Below are positions 8,559 to 18,154 of a stretch of DNA of 64,000 nt, in pieces (the first letter of the stretch is position 1; each line of letters opens with the position of its first letter). The notes below the pieces were generated by a model, which did not search any database, was not told the DNA's origin, and saw only the letters and a list, made by a program, of their open reading frames with translations. Source of the DNA: Caldilineaceae bacterium (GTDB taxonomy: Bacteria; Chloroflexota; Anaerolineae; Caldilineales; Caldilineaceae); the NCBI GenBank assembly GCA_026989655.1, contig JALSIX010000024.1, positions 31,815 to 95,814 on the forward strand, given 5' to 3'. The translations under genes were made by a program, and so were the position numbers.

Positions 8559-10934
8559 ATGGCCAAGATCCGTATCGAACGCTCTCTGCTGTTGCCGGAG
8601 ATCCCCGAGGACGACGAGTGCGGCCGCTTCCTGCTGGACGCGCTGCGGAGCACCAAGGGCATCGAAGAGGTGCACCTGGTCCGGGAGAACGGCACGGCCC
8701 GGCTGTGCCTCCACTTCGATCCCAACCTGCTGCCCCTGGAGCGGGTGGAACGGCTGGCCCGGGAGGCCGGTGCCCGGGTGTCCGACCGGTACCGCCACGA
8801 GACCATCCCGATCCGGGGGTTGGAGACCGCGGACGAGGCGGAGATCCTCCAGGAGGCCTTGGCCGAGCTCCCGGGCATGCTCCACGCCGCGGTGAACTAC
8901 GCGGCCGGCCTGGCCTTCGTGGCCTACGACAGCCAGGAACTGGCCCAGGAGACCATCCAGGAGACACTCCGCCGTTTTCGTGCCCGGCCCGAGCCGGCAC
9001 ACCGGGCCGAGGAGGAACACGACCACGGCAGTGCGCCCTCGTTCCTGCCCCACTGGATCCAGGAACGCTGGACCCTGATCCTGGTGGGCCTGGCCGGCCT
9101 CTTCTTCCTGGTGGGCTGGATCGGCGAGACCTTCCTGGGGATGCCCGGCCAGATCGCCCTGGCCTTCTACGTGTTGGCCTATGTGGCCGGGGGCTACGAC
9201 ATCGCCACCCACGCCCTGCCCGGGCTGCTCCGGGGCCGGTTCGACACGGATGTGCTCATGTTGGCCGCGGCCGGCGGCGCGGCCATCCTGGGCAAGTGGG
9301 CCGAAGGCGCGTTCCTTCTCTTCCTGTTTGCCCTGGGCCACGCGGGGGAACACTACGCGCTGGACCGGGCTCGTCGGGCCATCCAGGCGTTGGGCGAGTT
9401 GATGCCTCGGGTGGCCCGGGTGCGTCGAGGCACCCAGGTGATCCCCGTACCGGTGGAACAGGTCCGCATTGGGGACGTGGTGGTGGTCCGGCCCGGGGAC
9501 CGGATCCCCGTGGACGGGGAGGTGGTCCAGGGCCACAGCGCGGTGGACCAGAGCCCGGTGACCGGGGAGAGCGTGCCCGTGGAGAAGGGGCCCGGGGATG
9601 AGGTCTTCGCGGGCACGGTGAACCAGAGCGGCGGGCTGGAGATCCGGGTCACCCGCCTGGCCCAGGACAGCACCCTGAGCCGGGTGATGCGGCTGGTGGA
9701 GGAGGCCCAGAGCCAACAGAGCCCCACCCAACAGTTCACCCAGCGCTTCACCCGCCGCTTCGTCCCCTTGGTCCTCCTCTTCACCGCCGGGGTGGCTGTG
9801 GTGCCGCCCCTGCTCGGCTGGATGAGCTGGTCCGGGGCCTTCTACCGCGCCATGTTGCTCCTGGTGGCCGCGTCCCCCTGTGCCCTGGCCGTGGGCACGC
9901 CGGCCGCGGTCCTGGCCGGCATCGCCCAGGCCGCACGCCAGGGCGTGCTCATCAAGGGCGGTGTACACCTGGAGAACCTGGGACGGCTGTGGGCCATTGC
10001 CTTCGACAAGACGGGGACCCTGACCCAGGGGCGCTTCCAGGTGGTGGAGATGGTTCCGTTGAACGGCACACCCCGGGAGGAGCTGCTCCGGGTGGCCGCG
10101 GCCGTGGAGCAGCAGTCCGCGCATCCCCTGGCCCAGGCCGTGGTGGAGGCCGCTCGCGAGGCAGAGCTGGAGCTGCCGCCCCTGGAACAGCTCCAGGACG
10201 TACCCGGCCAGGGAGTCCGGGGCGTGGTGGAGGGCCAGAAGGTGGCCATCGGCTCCTTGGCCCTGTTCCGAGACGACGCCCATCCGCTCCAGCCGGAGTG
10301 GATCGAGCAGGTGAAGGCCCTCCAGGCCCAGGGCAAGACCGTGATGATCGTGCACCGAGGCCCCATCTACCTGGGCATCCTGGCCCTGGCCGACACCCCA
10401 CGCCCTGGCGTGCGGGCGGTGATGGACCGCCTACGGGCCCTGGGCATCCGGCGGCTGGTGATGCTCACCGGGGACGCCCGGCCTGTGGCCGAACAGGTGG
10501 CCCGACAGGTGGGCGTGGACGAGGTCCGCGCGGAGCTCATGCCCGAGGACAAGGTCACCGCGGTCCAGGAGCTCCTGGAGGAACACGAGACCGTGGGCAT
10601 GGTCGGAGATGGGGTCAACGACGCCCCGGCCCTGGCCACCGCCACGGTGGGCATCGCCATGGGCGCTGCGGGCACCGCGGTGGCCTTGGAGACCGCGGAC
10701 GTGGCCCTGATGGCGGACGACCTGAGCAAACTGCCCTTTGCCGTGGGGCTGGGCCGGGCCAGCCGGGCCATCATCGTCCAGAACCTGGCCATCTCCCTGG
10801 GGGTCATCGGCGTGCTCATCGTGACCTCGGTGGTCGGGTGGATGCAGCTCAGCGGGGCTGTGGTCCTCCACGAGGGGAGCACCATCCTGGTGGTGATGAA
10901 CGCCCTCCGTCTGCTCCGCTACCGGGAAAGCTGA
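8559..10934 (+). CDS. P1B-4-type heavy-metal efflux ATPase
   Basis: 791 residues from ATG 8559, which is 9 bases after GGAGAG. Inner-membrane pump driven by ATP. Diagnostic residues: SPC in the metal-transport helix (439-441), phosphorylated Asp483 in DKTGT, TGES in the actuator domain, the GDGVNDAP hinge, and HEGST (771-775) in the last helix. SPC plus HEG(G/S)T defines the P1B-4 group (Co, Fe, Zn efflux). The N-terminal 170 residues look like two ferredoxin-like HMA folds that have lost CxxC, followed by a His/Glu linker (HRAEEEHDHG). With the CzrA-like sensor upstream, Co(II)/Zn(II) export is the best prediction. Confidence 0.92.
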   Translation: MAKIRIERSLLLPEIPEDDECGRFLLDALRSTKGIEEVHLVRENGTARLCLHFDPNLLPLERVERLAREAGARVSDRYRHETIPIRGLETADEAEILQEALAELPGMLHAAVNYAAGLAFVAYDSQELAQETIQETLRRFRARPEPAHRAEEEHDHGSAPSFLPHWIQERWTLILVGLAGLFFLVGWIGETFLGMPGQIALAFYVLAYVAGGYDIATHALPGLLRGRFDTDVLMLAAAGGAAILGKWAEGAFLLFLFALGHAGEHYALDRARRAIQALGELMPRVARVRRGTQVIPVPVEQVRIGDVVVVRPGDRIPVDGEVVQGHSAVDQSPVTGESVPVEKGPGDEVFAGTVNQSGGLEIRVTRLAQDSTLSRVMRLVEEAQSQQSPTQQFTQRFTRRFVPLVLLFTAGVAVVPPLLGWMSWSGAFYRAMLLLVAASPCALAVGTPAAVLAGIAQAARQGVLIKGGVHLENLGRLWAIAFDKTGTLTQGRFQVVEMVPLNGTPREELLRVAAAVEQQSAHPLAQAVVEAAREAELELPPLEQLQDVPGQGVRGVVEGQKVAIGSLALFRDDAHPLQPEWIEQVKALQAQGKTVMIVHRGPIYLGILALADTPRPGVRAVMDRLRALGIRRLVMLTGDARPVAEQVARQVGVDEVRAELMPEDKVTAVQELLEEHETVGMVGDGVNDAPALATATVGIAMGAAGTAVALETADVALMADDLSKLPFAVGLGRASRAIIVQNLAISLGVIGVLIVTSVVGWMQLSGAVVLHEGSTILVVMNALRLLRYRES

Positions 10935-10970
10935 GGCAGATACCCCGGATGGGTCGGATCCCCTGCTATC

Positions 10971-11000
10971 GGGCCCTCCACTCCTGGGGGTGGGGGGCCC
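10971..11000. terminator. GC-rich hairpin after the P-ATPase
   Basis: GGGCCCTCCAC and GTGGGGGGCCC form an 11-bp stem (one G-T pair) around an 8-base loop. There is no T-run. It lies between convergent genes and could act for both strands. Confidence 0.55.
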
Positions 11001-11137
11001 GGCCGCGTCCCCCTTCCCGCTTGGCCCTGTCCTGGATGGGCCCGGATGCCGCCACTCCGTCGCCTCGGGGTCCCGGCGCAGATCCACCGCCTGGAGCCGT
11101 GGAGGCCTGACACCCTCTCCGCGCCCCGTGCCCTCTC

Positions 11138-12406
11138 TCAGCCTTCCACCTGGGCCCTCGTCATCGCCTTCCCCACCCCTACCATGGAGACCACCACCGC
11201 GCCGATGCCGGCGCCGGTCAGGAGAGGTGCCCAGGGCCAGGGCAGGATCAGCACCCAAAGGTGGGTGAGCCGGGCCAGGGCAGCCAGAAAGTAGCCCGCC
11301 ACCGCGTATCCCTGGGCCCGGGGCCCCTGTCCCCACAGCCAGGCCAGGGCGGGCAGGAGCAGAAGATGGTTGTAGCGCTCGGTGTGGGGCAACACCAACA
11401 GGGAGAAGAGCACCCAGAGGTGGAACCCGGCGCGAGGATCTCCCCGCCCTCGGTCCCACAGCCACCGGGCCAGCCCCAGGCCACCCCCCAGGAGAAGCAC
11501 AGCCGTGCCCCCGCGAATCAGGTCGGGATCCACCGATATCCCCGGCGCCCACTCCACCCAGTGACGCTGGAAGACAAACAGCCCTGGCACCTGGAACCGA
11601 AGGGGCTGGGTCAGCCGCAACAGCCACGCGAGCAGGGACTGGTCATCGAGCTGGCCTTGGCTGAGGGCCGCGGCCTGGGCCGGCAGGAACTCCGTCACAT
11701 AGCGCCAGGTGAGCCCGGGGAGCAAGAGCCCGTGGAGCAGGGCCGCCCCGGCCAGCCCCACCAGGGCCGTGCGCAGGACCCACCCCCGACGCAACAGCGC
11801 CAGGCCGGGCAACCACAGGAGCGGAAAGAGCTTGGTGGCCACCCCCACTCCCCAGAGAACACCGCTGGAGACGGCCTGGCTCCGGCCCATGCGGTCCATG
11901 CCCCGGAGGAGGAGCAGCGCGAGCACCAGGAGAAAGGGGCCGGTCTGGCCCAGGGTCAGGTTCAGGGTCACGGGGCCAAAGGTGAGGACCAGCCCGTAGA
12001 GGATCCCCCGGGGCCACCCCGGTGGGACCCGGGCCCAGCGGGCCAGCTCGCGACTGGCCCAGGCCAGGAGAAGCAGGTGGAAGAGCAGCCAGAGCCAGGC
12101 GGCCTGGGGAAAGGGGAGCAGGGTCAGGGGCTGGAGGAGCCAGGGCCAGAGGGGGAAGCTGTTCAGGATCGGCAGCCCCAGGGACAGGTCCAAGGAGGCC
12201 TCGGCTGCCAACCGTTCTCCCAGCCCTTGGGGCCAGGGGTATGGGGAGAGGCCATGGCGCAGGGCCCAGGCTCCAGCGTAGAACGCGGCGAAGTCCAACA
12301 GCCGGGGATAGGGCCAGAAGGTGTCCAGCCGCAGGACCGCGGTGCCCAGGTGGATGGCCAGGGCGACGAGGGCCAGGGCAGCCCGGAGGGGATGGCCATG
12401 GAACAT
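11138..12406 (-). CDS. GT87-like (DUF2029) membrane glycosyltransferase
   Basis: 422 residues from ATG 12406 (MFHGHPLRAALAL), eleven bases after GGGAGG; a GTG 30 bases further upstream is possible. About ten transmembrane helices. The first external loop contains FWPYPRLLDFAAFYAGAWAL with the acidic residue that polyprenol-dependent GT-C enzymes use, then LSPYPWPQG. NLTLGQTGPFLLVLALLLL, GVATKLFPLLWLPGLALL and HTERYNHLLLLPAL match the pattern of the DUF2029/GT87 (PimE-like mannosyltransferase) group. The donor is probably a polyprenyl-phosphate sugar. It converges with the P-ATPase operon and follows the NERD-like gene by 70 bases on the same strand. Confidence 0.75.
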   Translation of the reverse strand: MFHGHPLRAALALVALAIHLGTAVLRLDTFWPYPRLLDFAAFYAGAWALRHGLSPYPWPQGLGERLAAEASLDLSLGLPILNSFPLWPWLLQPLTLLPFPQAAWLWLLFHLLLLAWASRELARWARVPPGWPRGILYGLVLTFGPVTLNLTLGQTGPFLLVLALLLLRGMDRMGRSQAVSSGVLWGVGVATKLFPLLWLPGLALLRRGWVLRTALVGLAGAALLHGLLLPGLTWRYVTEFLPAQAAALSQGQLDDQSLLAWLLRLTQPLRFQVPGLFVFQRHWVEWAPGISVDPDLIRGGTAVLLLGGGLGLARWLWDRGRGDPRAGFHLWVLFSLLVLPHTERYNHLLLLPALAWLWGQGPRAQGYAVAGYFLAALARLTHLWVLILPWPWAPLLTGAGIGAVVVSMVGVGKAMTRAQVEG

Positions 12407-12476
12407 GGGGCCTGGGCCCTCCCGCCTCCCTCTCACAGGTCGCCTCTCCGTGCCCTCGTCGCCCCCTGGGGCTCGG

Positions 12477-13274
12477 CTAGCTCCTCTCCTGCATCCCGGC
12501 CAGGTACTCCGTCACCTCCCGGAGGGGCGAGCCGTTCAGGGGCCGCCCCTTGATGCTGCGCACGAACTTCTTCACCTCGTTGGGGCGGAGGACGGGGACC
12601 GTGGGGCTCTCCAGGGTGAGCTGGGCCCGAGGATGGATGAAGACCACCGCTCCGTGGACCGGGACTCCGGCCGGGTCCAGGTGGAGCTGGTCGGCGTCCA
12701 CGCCCTGGCGCAGCAGCTCCTGGACGGCCTGCCGGGTCTCCTCCAGCTCTCGGGAGGGATTGCCCAGGCCTTCCCGGGTGAAGGCCGTCAGGATCCGGCC
12801 CAAGCTGAAACGCTCCCGCCAGGAGTCGCCCTCTACCCGGACCTGGGCCTTGTCGCCTCGGACCACGAAGACGAAGATCCCGGGCGGCCCCACCAAGAGA
12901 TAGGGGGCCGAGGCCAGGGCCCAGAGGAAGAGGGTGTACTTGTCGTCGAAGCCCTTCAGGCTGCGCTCGATGAGTTCATCGGGGCGCGCGATCTGCTTGG
13001 TGCCGGGCCAGCGCCGGGGGGCGAACCGGTTGATGAAGTAGCTCCCCGCGCTGGAGGCCAGGAAGCCGACGGCCAGCGCGCCGAAGCTGATGTAGGCCCA
13101 GTACTGCTGGAGAAAACGCAGCACCGCGCCCTGGGCCGGCTCATCTGGGGGCAGCCAGTTGGGGGTGAAGCTCGCGGCCAGCCCCAACAGGAGCACCAGA
13201 AGCCCTGCCAGGGTGATGCGTCGTCCCAGGCGTTCCCGGGCCTTGATGTAGGAGAGGTTGCGGTAGACTTTCAT
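12477..13274 (-). CDS. NERD-like membrane protein
   Basis: 265 residues, ATG at 13274. Two N-terminal hydrophobic segments (residues 19-36 and 60-78) are followed by a soluble domain with WALASAPYLLVGPPGIFVFVV, LGNPSRELEETRQAVQELL and VPVHGAVVFIHPRAQL. This resembles the later half of the nuclease-related NERD domain; I do not see a convincing full set of nuclease residues. The same kind of protein is common beside plsX-type genes in this group only as far as this window shows. It lies 66 bases downstream of plsX on the same strand. Confidence 0.6.
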   Translation of the reverse strand: MKVYRNLSYIKARERLGRRITLAGLLVLLLGLAASFTPNWLPPDEPAQGAVLRFLQQYWAYISFGALAVGFLASSAGSYFINRFAPRRWPGTKQIARPDELIERSLKGFDDKYTLFLWALASAPYLLVGPPGIFVFVVRGDKAQVRVEGDSWRERFSLGRILTAFTREGLGNPSRELEETRQAVQELLRQGVDADQLHLDPAGVPVHGAVVFIHPRAQLTLESPTVPVLRPNEVKKFVRSIKGRPLNGSPLREVTEYLAGMQERS

Positions 13275-13340
13275 CGCGGGGCGATTCCCTTCCGGGGTTG
13301 GAACGAACGGGTCGAGAGCGATGGATGGCTCGGTGGGCCG

Positions 13341-14381
13341 TCAAGGCGTGGGCACATGGGTTCGGACCTGGGAGGCCAGCTCCTGGATCCCGGCCTGGAT
13401 CTCCTCCACCATGTGGCTCTCCACCGCCTGCTTCGCCACCCGGATGGCGTGGCGGATGGCGTTCGCGTTGCTGCTGCCATGGCCCACCACCAGGAGGTTG
13501 GAGAGCCCCAGCAACACGGCCCCGCCGTACTCGCTGTCGTCCAGGCGACGGCCCAGGCGTTGGAGGGCCGACTTGGCCAACAACGCGCCCAGGCTGCTGA
13601 TCCGGGTGGCCGTGAGCTCCTCGATGAGGATGGTCTTGATCAGCTTGCCCACCCCCTCCGCGGTCTTGATGAGCACGTTGCCGGTGAAGCCGTCGGTCAC
13701 CACCACATCGGCCAGGTCCTCCACGATGTCCCGGCCCTCGATGTTCCCCAGGAAATGGATCCCCGGCGTATGCTGGAGCCGTTTCGTGGCCTCCAGCACC
13801 AACTGGCTGCCCTTGCCCGGCTCCTCGCCGTTGCTCAGGATCCGCACCCGGGGTTGGACCACCCCCATGATGCGCCGGGAGTAGATGCTGCCCATCACCG
13901 CGAACTGCTGCAGGTGCTCCGGCTTCACGTCCACGTTGGCCCCCACGTCCAACAGGACGCAGAAGCCCTGGCGGGTGGGGAAGGGCACGGTGAGGGCCGG
14001 CCGCCGGATCCCCCGGATGCGGCCGATGTGCAGGATGCCCGCGGCCAGAGCACCCCCGGTGTTCCCCGCGGTGACCACCGCGTCGGCCATGCCCTTCCGC
14101 ACCAGTTGACAGGCCACCACGATGGAGCTGTCCCGCCTGGTGCGGACGGCCTCGGCCGGCTTGTCGGCCATGTGGATCACCTGGCTGGCGGGCTCGATGC
14201 GGAGATCCAACCCAGCGGTGTGGTGTCGGGCCAGCTCCGCGCGGATGGCCTCGGGCCGGCCTACCAGGGAGATGGCGACGTCGAATTCCCGGGCGGCCAG
14301 GACCGCGCCGGCCACGATCTCCTGGGGGGCGTGGTCCCCCCCCATGGCGTCCAGGGCGATGTGGATGGCTGTTCGGTTCAT
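13341..14381 (-). CDS. plsX: Phosphate acyltransferase PlsX
   Basis: 346 residues from ATG 14381; AGGA lies 9 bases upstream and the start overlaps the stop of nnr by ATGA. PlsX converts acyl-ACP and phosphate to acyl-phosphate for PlsY in phospholipid synthesis, as a peripheral membrane protein. Family hallmarks are [16 protein letters not shown] at the N-terminus, [50 protein letters not shown] and [20 protein letters not shown] near the end. Length is normal. No plsY or fab gene is nearby; the upstream partner is nnr, so its usual lipid context is broken here. Confidence 0.95.
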   Translation of the reverse strand: MNRTAIHIALDAMGGDHAPQEIVAGAVLAAREFDVAISLVGRPEAIRAELARHHTAGLDLRIEPASQVIHMADKPAEAVRTRRDSSIVVACQLVRKGMADAVVTAGNTGGALAAGILHIGRIRGIRRPALTVPFPTRQGFCVLLDVGANVDVKPEHLQQFAVMGSIYSRRIMGVVQPRVRILSNGEEPGKGSQLVLEATKRLQHTPGIHFLGNIEGRDIVEDLADVVVTDGFTGNVLIKTAEGVGKLIKTILIEELTATRISSLGALLAKSALQRLGRRLDDSEYGGAVLLGLSNLLVVGHGSSNANAIRHAIRVAKQAVESHMVEEIQAGIQELASQVRTHVPTP

Positions 14382-16153
14382 GGAAGACGATCCTGATGGG
14401 TTCGAAGCTCGTTCAAGGCCCTGGGCAGGTGGGCCAACAGATCGCCGGCCAGGGCACCGGCGGGCCCCACGGCTTCCTGGCACAGGAGGCCGGCCCGGCC
14501 GTGGAGCCATGCGCCCAGACAGGCCGCGTCGAAGGGTTCCAGGCCCTGGGCCAGGAGGCCGGCAATGGCTCCGGCCAGGACATCCCCTGTGCCCGCGGTG
14601 GCCAGGGCCGGGGTGGCCACCGGGAGCACGGCCAGGCGGCCATCCGGGTGGGCGATCACCGTGTAGGGGCCCTTGACCAGGAGCACGGCCCCCCATTCCC
14701 GGGCCTTCTCCCGGGCCAGATCCCAGCGACGCTCCACCACCTGGGCCACGGTGAGACCACACAGCCGGGCCATCTCCGCGGGGTGGGGGGTGAGGACGGT
14801 CTGTTCCGGGAGGAGTCGGGGCCAATCGTCCAGCCGGGCCAGGTTGTTCAGCCCGTCCGCGTCGATGACCGTGGGCGGCAAGGGCGGAGCCGAGCCCCTG
14901 CCGGGGCCACGGCGGCGCAGCAGCCCAAAGGGGGAGCCCTCGTTGCTTCCCTGATCAGCCGCGGACGAGGGGCCCTGGGAGGCGAGATCCCCCCGCCGGA
15001 AGGCCGTGGGCAACACGGAGGGACGGGCCGAGGCCTCCCGGTCCAACAGGGCCTGGACGAACGCTCGGGCCGGATCCTCCTGGGTCAGGCCACAGCCCAG
15101 CAACAGGGCGTCGTAGTCGCCCAGCCGCTCGTGGACCAGGGCCGCGGCGTCCTCGTCGATGACGCCCAGCTCGTGGGAGAGGAGGAGCCAGGTGGGTTCG
15201 GCCAGGCCGGCCGCGACCACGTTCCACACCGGCTGGGCCACCGCGCCGGTGACCAGGCCGGCCCCCACCCGCCCCATGGCCGCCAGGGCCAGCCGGGCCG
15301 CGCCCGGGAAGTTCACGCTGCCCACCGCGCCCAGGACCCTGCCGAAGGTCCCCTTGTGGCTGTCCCGGGGGCGGGGTGGCACCAGGGGGGCCAGGTACTC
15401 CGGGGCCAGGGCAAAGGTACGGATCTCGGCCGCCAGGGCCGGATCGATGCCGATGTCCGCGACCACCAGCCGTCCCACCATCCCCGCGCCAGGGAAGATG
15501 TAGTGGCCCCGCTTGGCATAGGCGAAGGTGACGGTGATGGCCGCGGGGACGGTGGCCGGGTCCACCGTGCCGGTATCGCAGTTCAAGCCACTGGGACAGT
15601 CCACGGCCACCACGTCCAGGGGCATCCGGTCCGGGTGGCGACGACGGTGCTCCCGAGCCCGGTTCACCTCATCCAACACCTGGGCCAGGAGCCCTTCAAT
15701 GGGCCGATTGGCCCCGGTGCCCAGGAGCGCATCCACCACCACCCGGCTCTGTTCCAGCCAGGCCCGCAGACGCTCCTGTTCCGGATCTTCCTGGGCCTGG
15801 GCCCAGGGGACTCCCTGCTCCGCCAGGCGGGCAAAGTGGCCCTGGTCATCGTGGTCGGGGTCGATCCGGCGCTTCCACAGGTAGAGGTGGACCTTGTATC
15901 CCTGGCGGTGGAGATGGTGGGCACAGACCAGACCGTCGCCGCCGTTGTTCCCCGGCCCCACCAGCACCAATACCGGGAGCTCCTCAGGGTGGGGGAAAGC
16001 ATCCGCCACGGTGTCGGCCACGGCCCGGCCGGCCCGCTCCATCATGGCTGCGTAGCTGTGGCCCGAGGCATCCGCGGCCTGCTCCAGGCGGCGCATCTCG
16101 GCCACGGTGACGATCTTCAGAGGATCGGGGATGGATGTTGGCGATCCCGACAT
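14378..16153 (-). CDS. nnr: Bifunctional NAD(P)H-hydrate epimerase / ADP-dependent dehydratase
   Basis: 591 residues. The N-terminal YjeF epimerase domain (about 14-245) has [22 protein letters not shown] and DALLGTG; the C-terminal carbohydrate-kinase-fold dehydratase (about 262-585) has [34 protein letters not shown] and [11 protein letters not shown]. It repairs damaged NADHX and NADPHX. Residues about 378-425 (bases 14880-15022) are an extra low-complexity Ser/Gly/Pro/Arg stretch between two conserved dehydratase elements, in frame. M1 has no clear ribosome site, but no later start keeps the epimerase. Translationally coupled to plsX. Confidence 0.93.
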   Translation of the reverse strand: MSGSPTSIPDPLKIVTVAEMRRLEQAADASGHSYAAMMERAGRAVADTVADAFPHPEELPVLVLVGPGNNGGDGLVCAHHLHRQGYKVHLYLWKRRIDPDHDDQGHFARLAEQGVPWAQAQEDPEQERLRAWLEQSRVVVDALLGTGANRPIEGLLAQVLDEVNRAREHRRRHPDRMPLDVVAVDCPSGLNCDTGTVDPATVPAAITVTFAYAKRGHYIFPGAGMVGRLVVADIGIDPALAAEIRTFALAPEYLAPLVPPRPRDSHKGTFGRVLGAVGSVNFPGAARLALAAMGRVGAGLVTGAVAQPVWNVVAAGLAEPTWLLLSHELGVIDEDAAALVHERLGDYDALLLGCGLTQEDPARAFVQALLDREASARPSVLPTAFRRGDLASQGPSSAADQGSNEGSPFGLLRRRGPGRGSAPPLPPTVIDADGLNNLARLDDWPRLLPEQTVLTPHPAEMARLCGLTVAQVVERRWDLAREKAREWGAVLLVKGPYTVIAHPDGRLAVLPVATPALATAGTGDVLAGAIAGLLAQGLEPFDAACLGAWLHGRAGLLCQEAVGPAGALAGDLLAHLPRALNELRTHQDRLP

Positions 16154-16574
16154 GGTCTGCGCCCCGCGATGTGACGACGAGCGGTGTGACGACGGGCGAC
16201 GATGGAACCCGTCCCGGACAGTGTGCCCCTCGGCCCCGGCCTATCTCGTGTAGAAGGCCGACACGCCAGGCCTCTGGGCTTTCGCGCGGACCTCCTAAGT
16301 GTAGCAGAACATGGCAGGCCTTCCCAATTCGGAAATCGAGCTCGGGGACAGGCCATGGGCCGGCAGCCCCTCCGGTCTCGCCTGGCTCGGCACCGCGGCC
16401 CAGGGCCTCGGGTTCCGACGGTTTGTGCAGGGTGCACAGGGAGCGGGGCCTCAGGGTTGTTCAGGATGTCCCTGGCCTGCCCGGGATGGGCGGCTATACT
16501 GGGTGGGGAAGTCGTCGTTGCCGAAGCTCGGCGCTCAAACCATATCGTCCACACCCCTGGAAAGGACTGGCACC
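16154..16574. other. Divergent intergenic region nnr / glnA (421 bp)
   Basis: Contains the minus-strand promoter above, an imperfect direct repeat of GTGACGACGRGCG at about 16171-16200, and a -10-like TATACT at 16495-16500 for the glutamine synthetase gene, without a good -35. No conserved open frame or structured RNA was recognised. Confidence 0.4.
16298..16327 (-). promoter_or_regulatory. Probable nnr-plsX promoter
   Basis: Minus strand: TTGGGA (16322-16327), 18-bp spacer, TACACT (16298-16303). This gives a leader of about 140 bases before ATG 16153. The match is moderate. Confidence 0.42.
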
Positions 16575-17978
16575 ATGCACCTGAACTGCAACACCCCGGA
16601 GGATGTCCGCGCGGCCATCCAGGATCTGGAGATCAAGATGGTGGATGTGAAGTTCACCGATCTCTTCGGCCAGTGGCAGCACTTCTCCATCCCCGTGGAG
16701 GAGTTCGACCCCGAGGACGATCTGGGCTTCGACGGCTCCTCCATCCGGGGATTCCAGAGCATCGAGGCCAGCGACATGGTGCTCCGGGTGGATCCCACCA
16801 CGGCCATGGTGGACCCGGTGTGCGCGATGCCGACCCTGAGCCTGATCTGCGATGTGTACGACCCGCTGACGGGAGAGGCCTACAGCCGGGATCCTCGACG
16901 GGTGGCCCGGGCCGCGGTGGCCTACCTGGAGCGCACCGGCATCGCGGACACGGCCTACTTCGGGCCCGAGGCGGAGTTCTTCATCTTCGACGCGGTCTCC
17001 TACGAGGCCGGGCGCAACGCCGCGGGCTACTACCTGGACAGCGAGGAGGGCCCCTGGAACTCGGGCGATCTGAGCCTGGGCCATAAGGTGGGCTGGAAGG
17101 GAGGCTATTTCCCGGTATCTCCCCTGGACACCCACCAAGATCTCCGCTCGGAGATGGTCCGGGCCCTGGTGGACGCGGGGGTGGACGTGGAGGTCCATCA
17201 CCACGAGGTGGCCACGGCGGGCCAGGCGGAGATCGACATGAAGTTCAAGCCTCTGCTGCGGATGGCCGACCAGCTCCAGGTCTACAAGTACATCATCAAG
17301 AACGTGGCCCGACGCCACGGCAAGACCGTGACCTTCATGCCCAAACCCCTGTTCGAGGACAACGGCTCGGGCATGCACACCCACCAGAGCCTGTGGAAGG
17401 ACGGCCAGCCCCTCTTTGCGGGGGATCGGTACGCGGGGCTGAGCCAGTTGGCCATGTGGTACATCGGCGGCATCCTGAAACACATCAACTCCTTGCTGGC
17501 CTTCTGCGCGCCCCTGACCAACTCCTACCGGCGGCTGGTGCCGGGGTACGAGGCGCCGGTGGTGGTGGCCTACTCCGCGCGCAACCGCTCGGCCGCGATC
17601 CGCATCCCCATGTACAGCCCCTCGCCCAAGGCCAAGCGGATCGAGTTCCGCTGCCCGGATCCCGGCGCGAACCCCTACCTGGCCTTCGCGGCCATGCTCA
17701 TGGCCGGCCTGGACGGCATCAAGAACCAGATCGATCCGGGGGACCCCGCGGAGGTGGATCTGTACGAGGCGGAGCACATCGCGAGGGTGGAACAGGTGAA
17801 GGGCTCCTTGGGCGAAGTCCTGGACGCCCTGGAGGAGGACCACGCCTACCTGCTGGAGGGTGGCGTCTTCACCGCGGATCTGCTGGAGGCCTACATCGCC
17901 TACAAACGGGAGAACGAGGTGGACGCGGTCCGACTCCGGCCCCACCCCCAGGAGTTCGTCATGTACTACGGCATCTGA
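16575..17978 (+). CDS. glnA: Type I glutamine synthetase (longer, GSI-beta-like)
   Basis: 467 residues from ATG 16575; the open frame extends upstream without similarity. Makes glutamine from glutamate, ammonia and ATP as a dodecamer. Signature elements: [10 protein letters not shown] (Asp50 loop), [40 protein letters not shown] (glutamate flap and ATP site), [13 protein letters not shown] and [16 protein letters not shown]. The tyrosine in VDLYEAEH sits where GSI-beta enzymes are adenylylated, and the length fits that group. No adenylyltransferase gene is in the window, so this control is only possible. It is followed by a second, different synthetase at 18155. Confidence 0.96.
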   Translation: MHLNCNTPEDVRAAIQDLEIKMVDVKFTDLFGQWQHFSIPVEEFDPEDDLGFDGSSIRGFQSIEASDMVLRVDPTTAMVDPVCAMPTLSLICDVYDPLTGEAYSRDPRRVARAAVAYLERTGIADTAYFGPEAEFFIFDAVSYEAGRNAAGYYLDSEEGPWNSGDLSLGHKVGWKGGYFPVSPLDTHQDLRSEMVRALVDAGVDVEVHHHEVATAGQAEIDMKFKPLLRMADQLQVYKYIIKNVARRHGKTVTFMPKPLFEDNGSGMHTHQSLWKDGQPLFAGDRYAGLSQLAMWYIGGILKHINSLLAFCAPLTNSYRRLVPGYEAPVVVAYSARNRSAAIRIPMYSPSPKAKRIEFRCPDPGANPYLAFAAMLMAGLDGIKNQIDPGDPAEVDLYEAEHIARVEQVKGSLGEVLDALEEDHAYLLEGGVFTADLLEAYIAYKRENEVDAVRLRPHPQEFVMYYGI

Positions 17979-18005
17979 GCCCACACGTCGGCCCCATCCC
18001 GTCCC

Positions 18006-18031
18006 GGGTTGGGCCCGGCCGGGCCCAACCC
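18006..18031. terminator. 26-bp perfect palindrome after glnA
   Basis: GGGTTGGGCCCGG followed directly by its exact complement in reverse. As RNA it would form a very stable hairpin with a tight loop. No T-run follows. It begins 28 bases after the glnA stop. Confidence 0.55.
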
Positions 18032-18032
18032 A

Positions 18033-18069
18033 CCACAGCCCCTGTCCTGGTCCAGGGCAGGGGTTGTGG
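18033..18069 (+). promoter_or_regulatory. Second hairpin between the two glutamine synthetases
   Basis: CCACAGCCCCTG pairs with CAGGGGTTGTGG (one mismatch), and the interior CCTGG/CCAGG extends the stem, so nearly the whole 37 bases fold. A -10-like TACAAT (18072-18077) follows at once, with no good -35. It may be a second terminator, an attenuator or a processing site that sets the ratio of the two enzymes. Confidence 0.45.
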
Positions 18070-18154
18070 TGTACAATGGACCCCGCAGGCCGGAAACCCA
18101 GGGGGCCCCCGCCCCCCCGACCCCATTCCTACCCTGCCATCGAGGACGTGGACC

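Noticed and set aside
8085..10355. 756-residue open frame on the minus strand across arsR and the P-ATPase
   Set aside because: Antisense shadow of a GC-rich gene: low-complexity Gly/His/Gln-rich translation with no motif, opposite to two clearly recognised genes.
16494..17984. 496-residue minus-strand open frame opposite glnA
   Set aside because: Exact antisense of a conserved enzyme; no motif or ribosome site.
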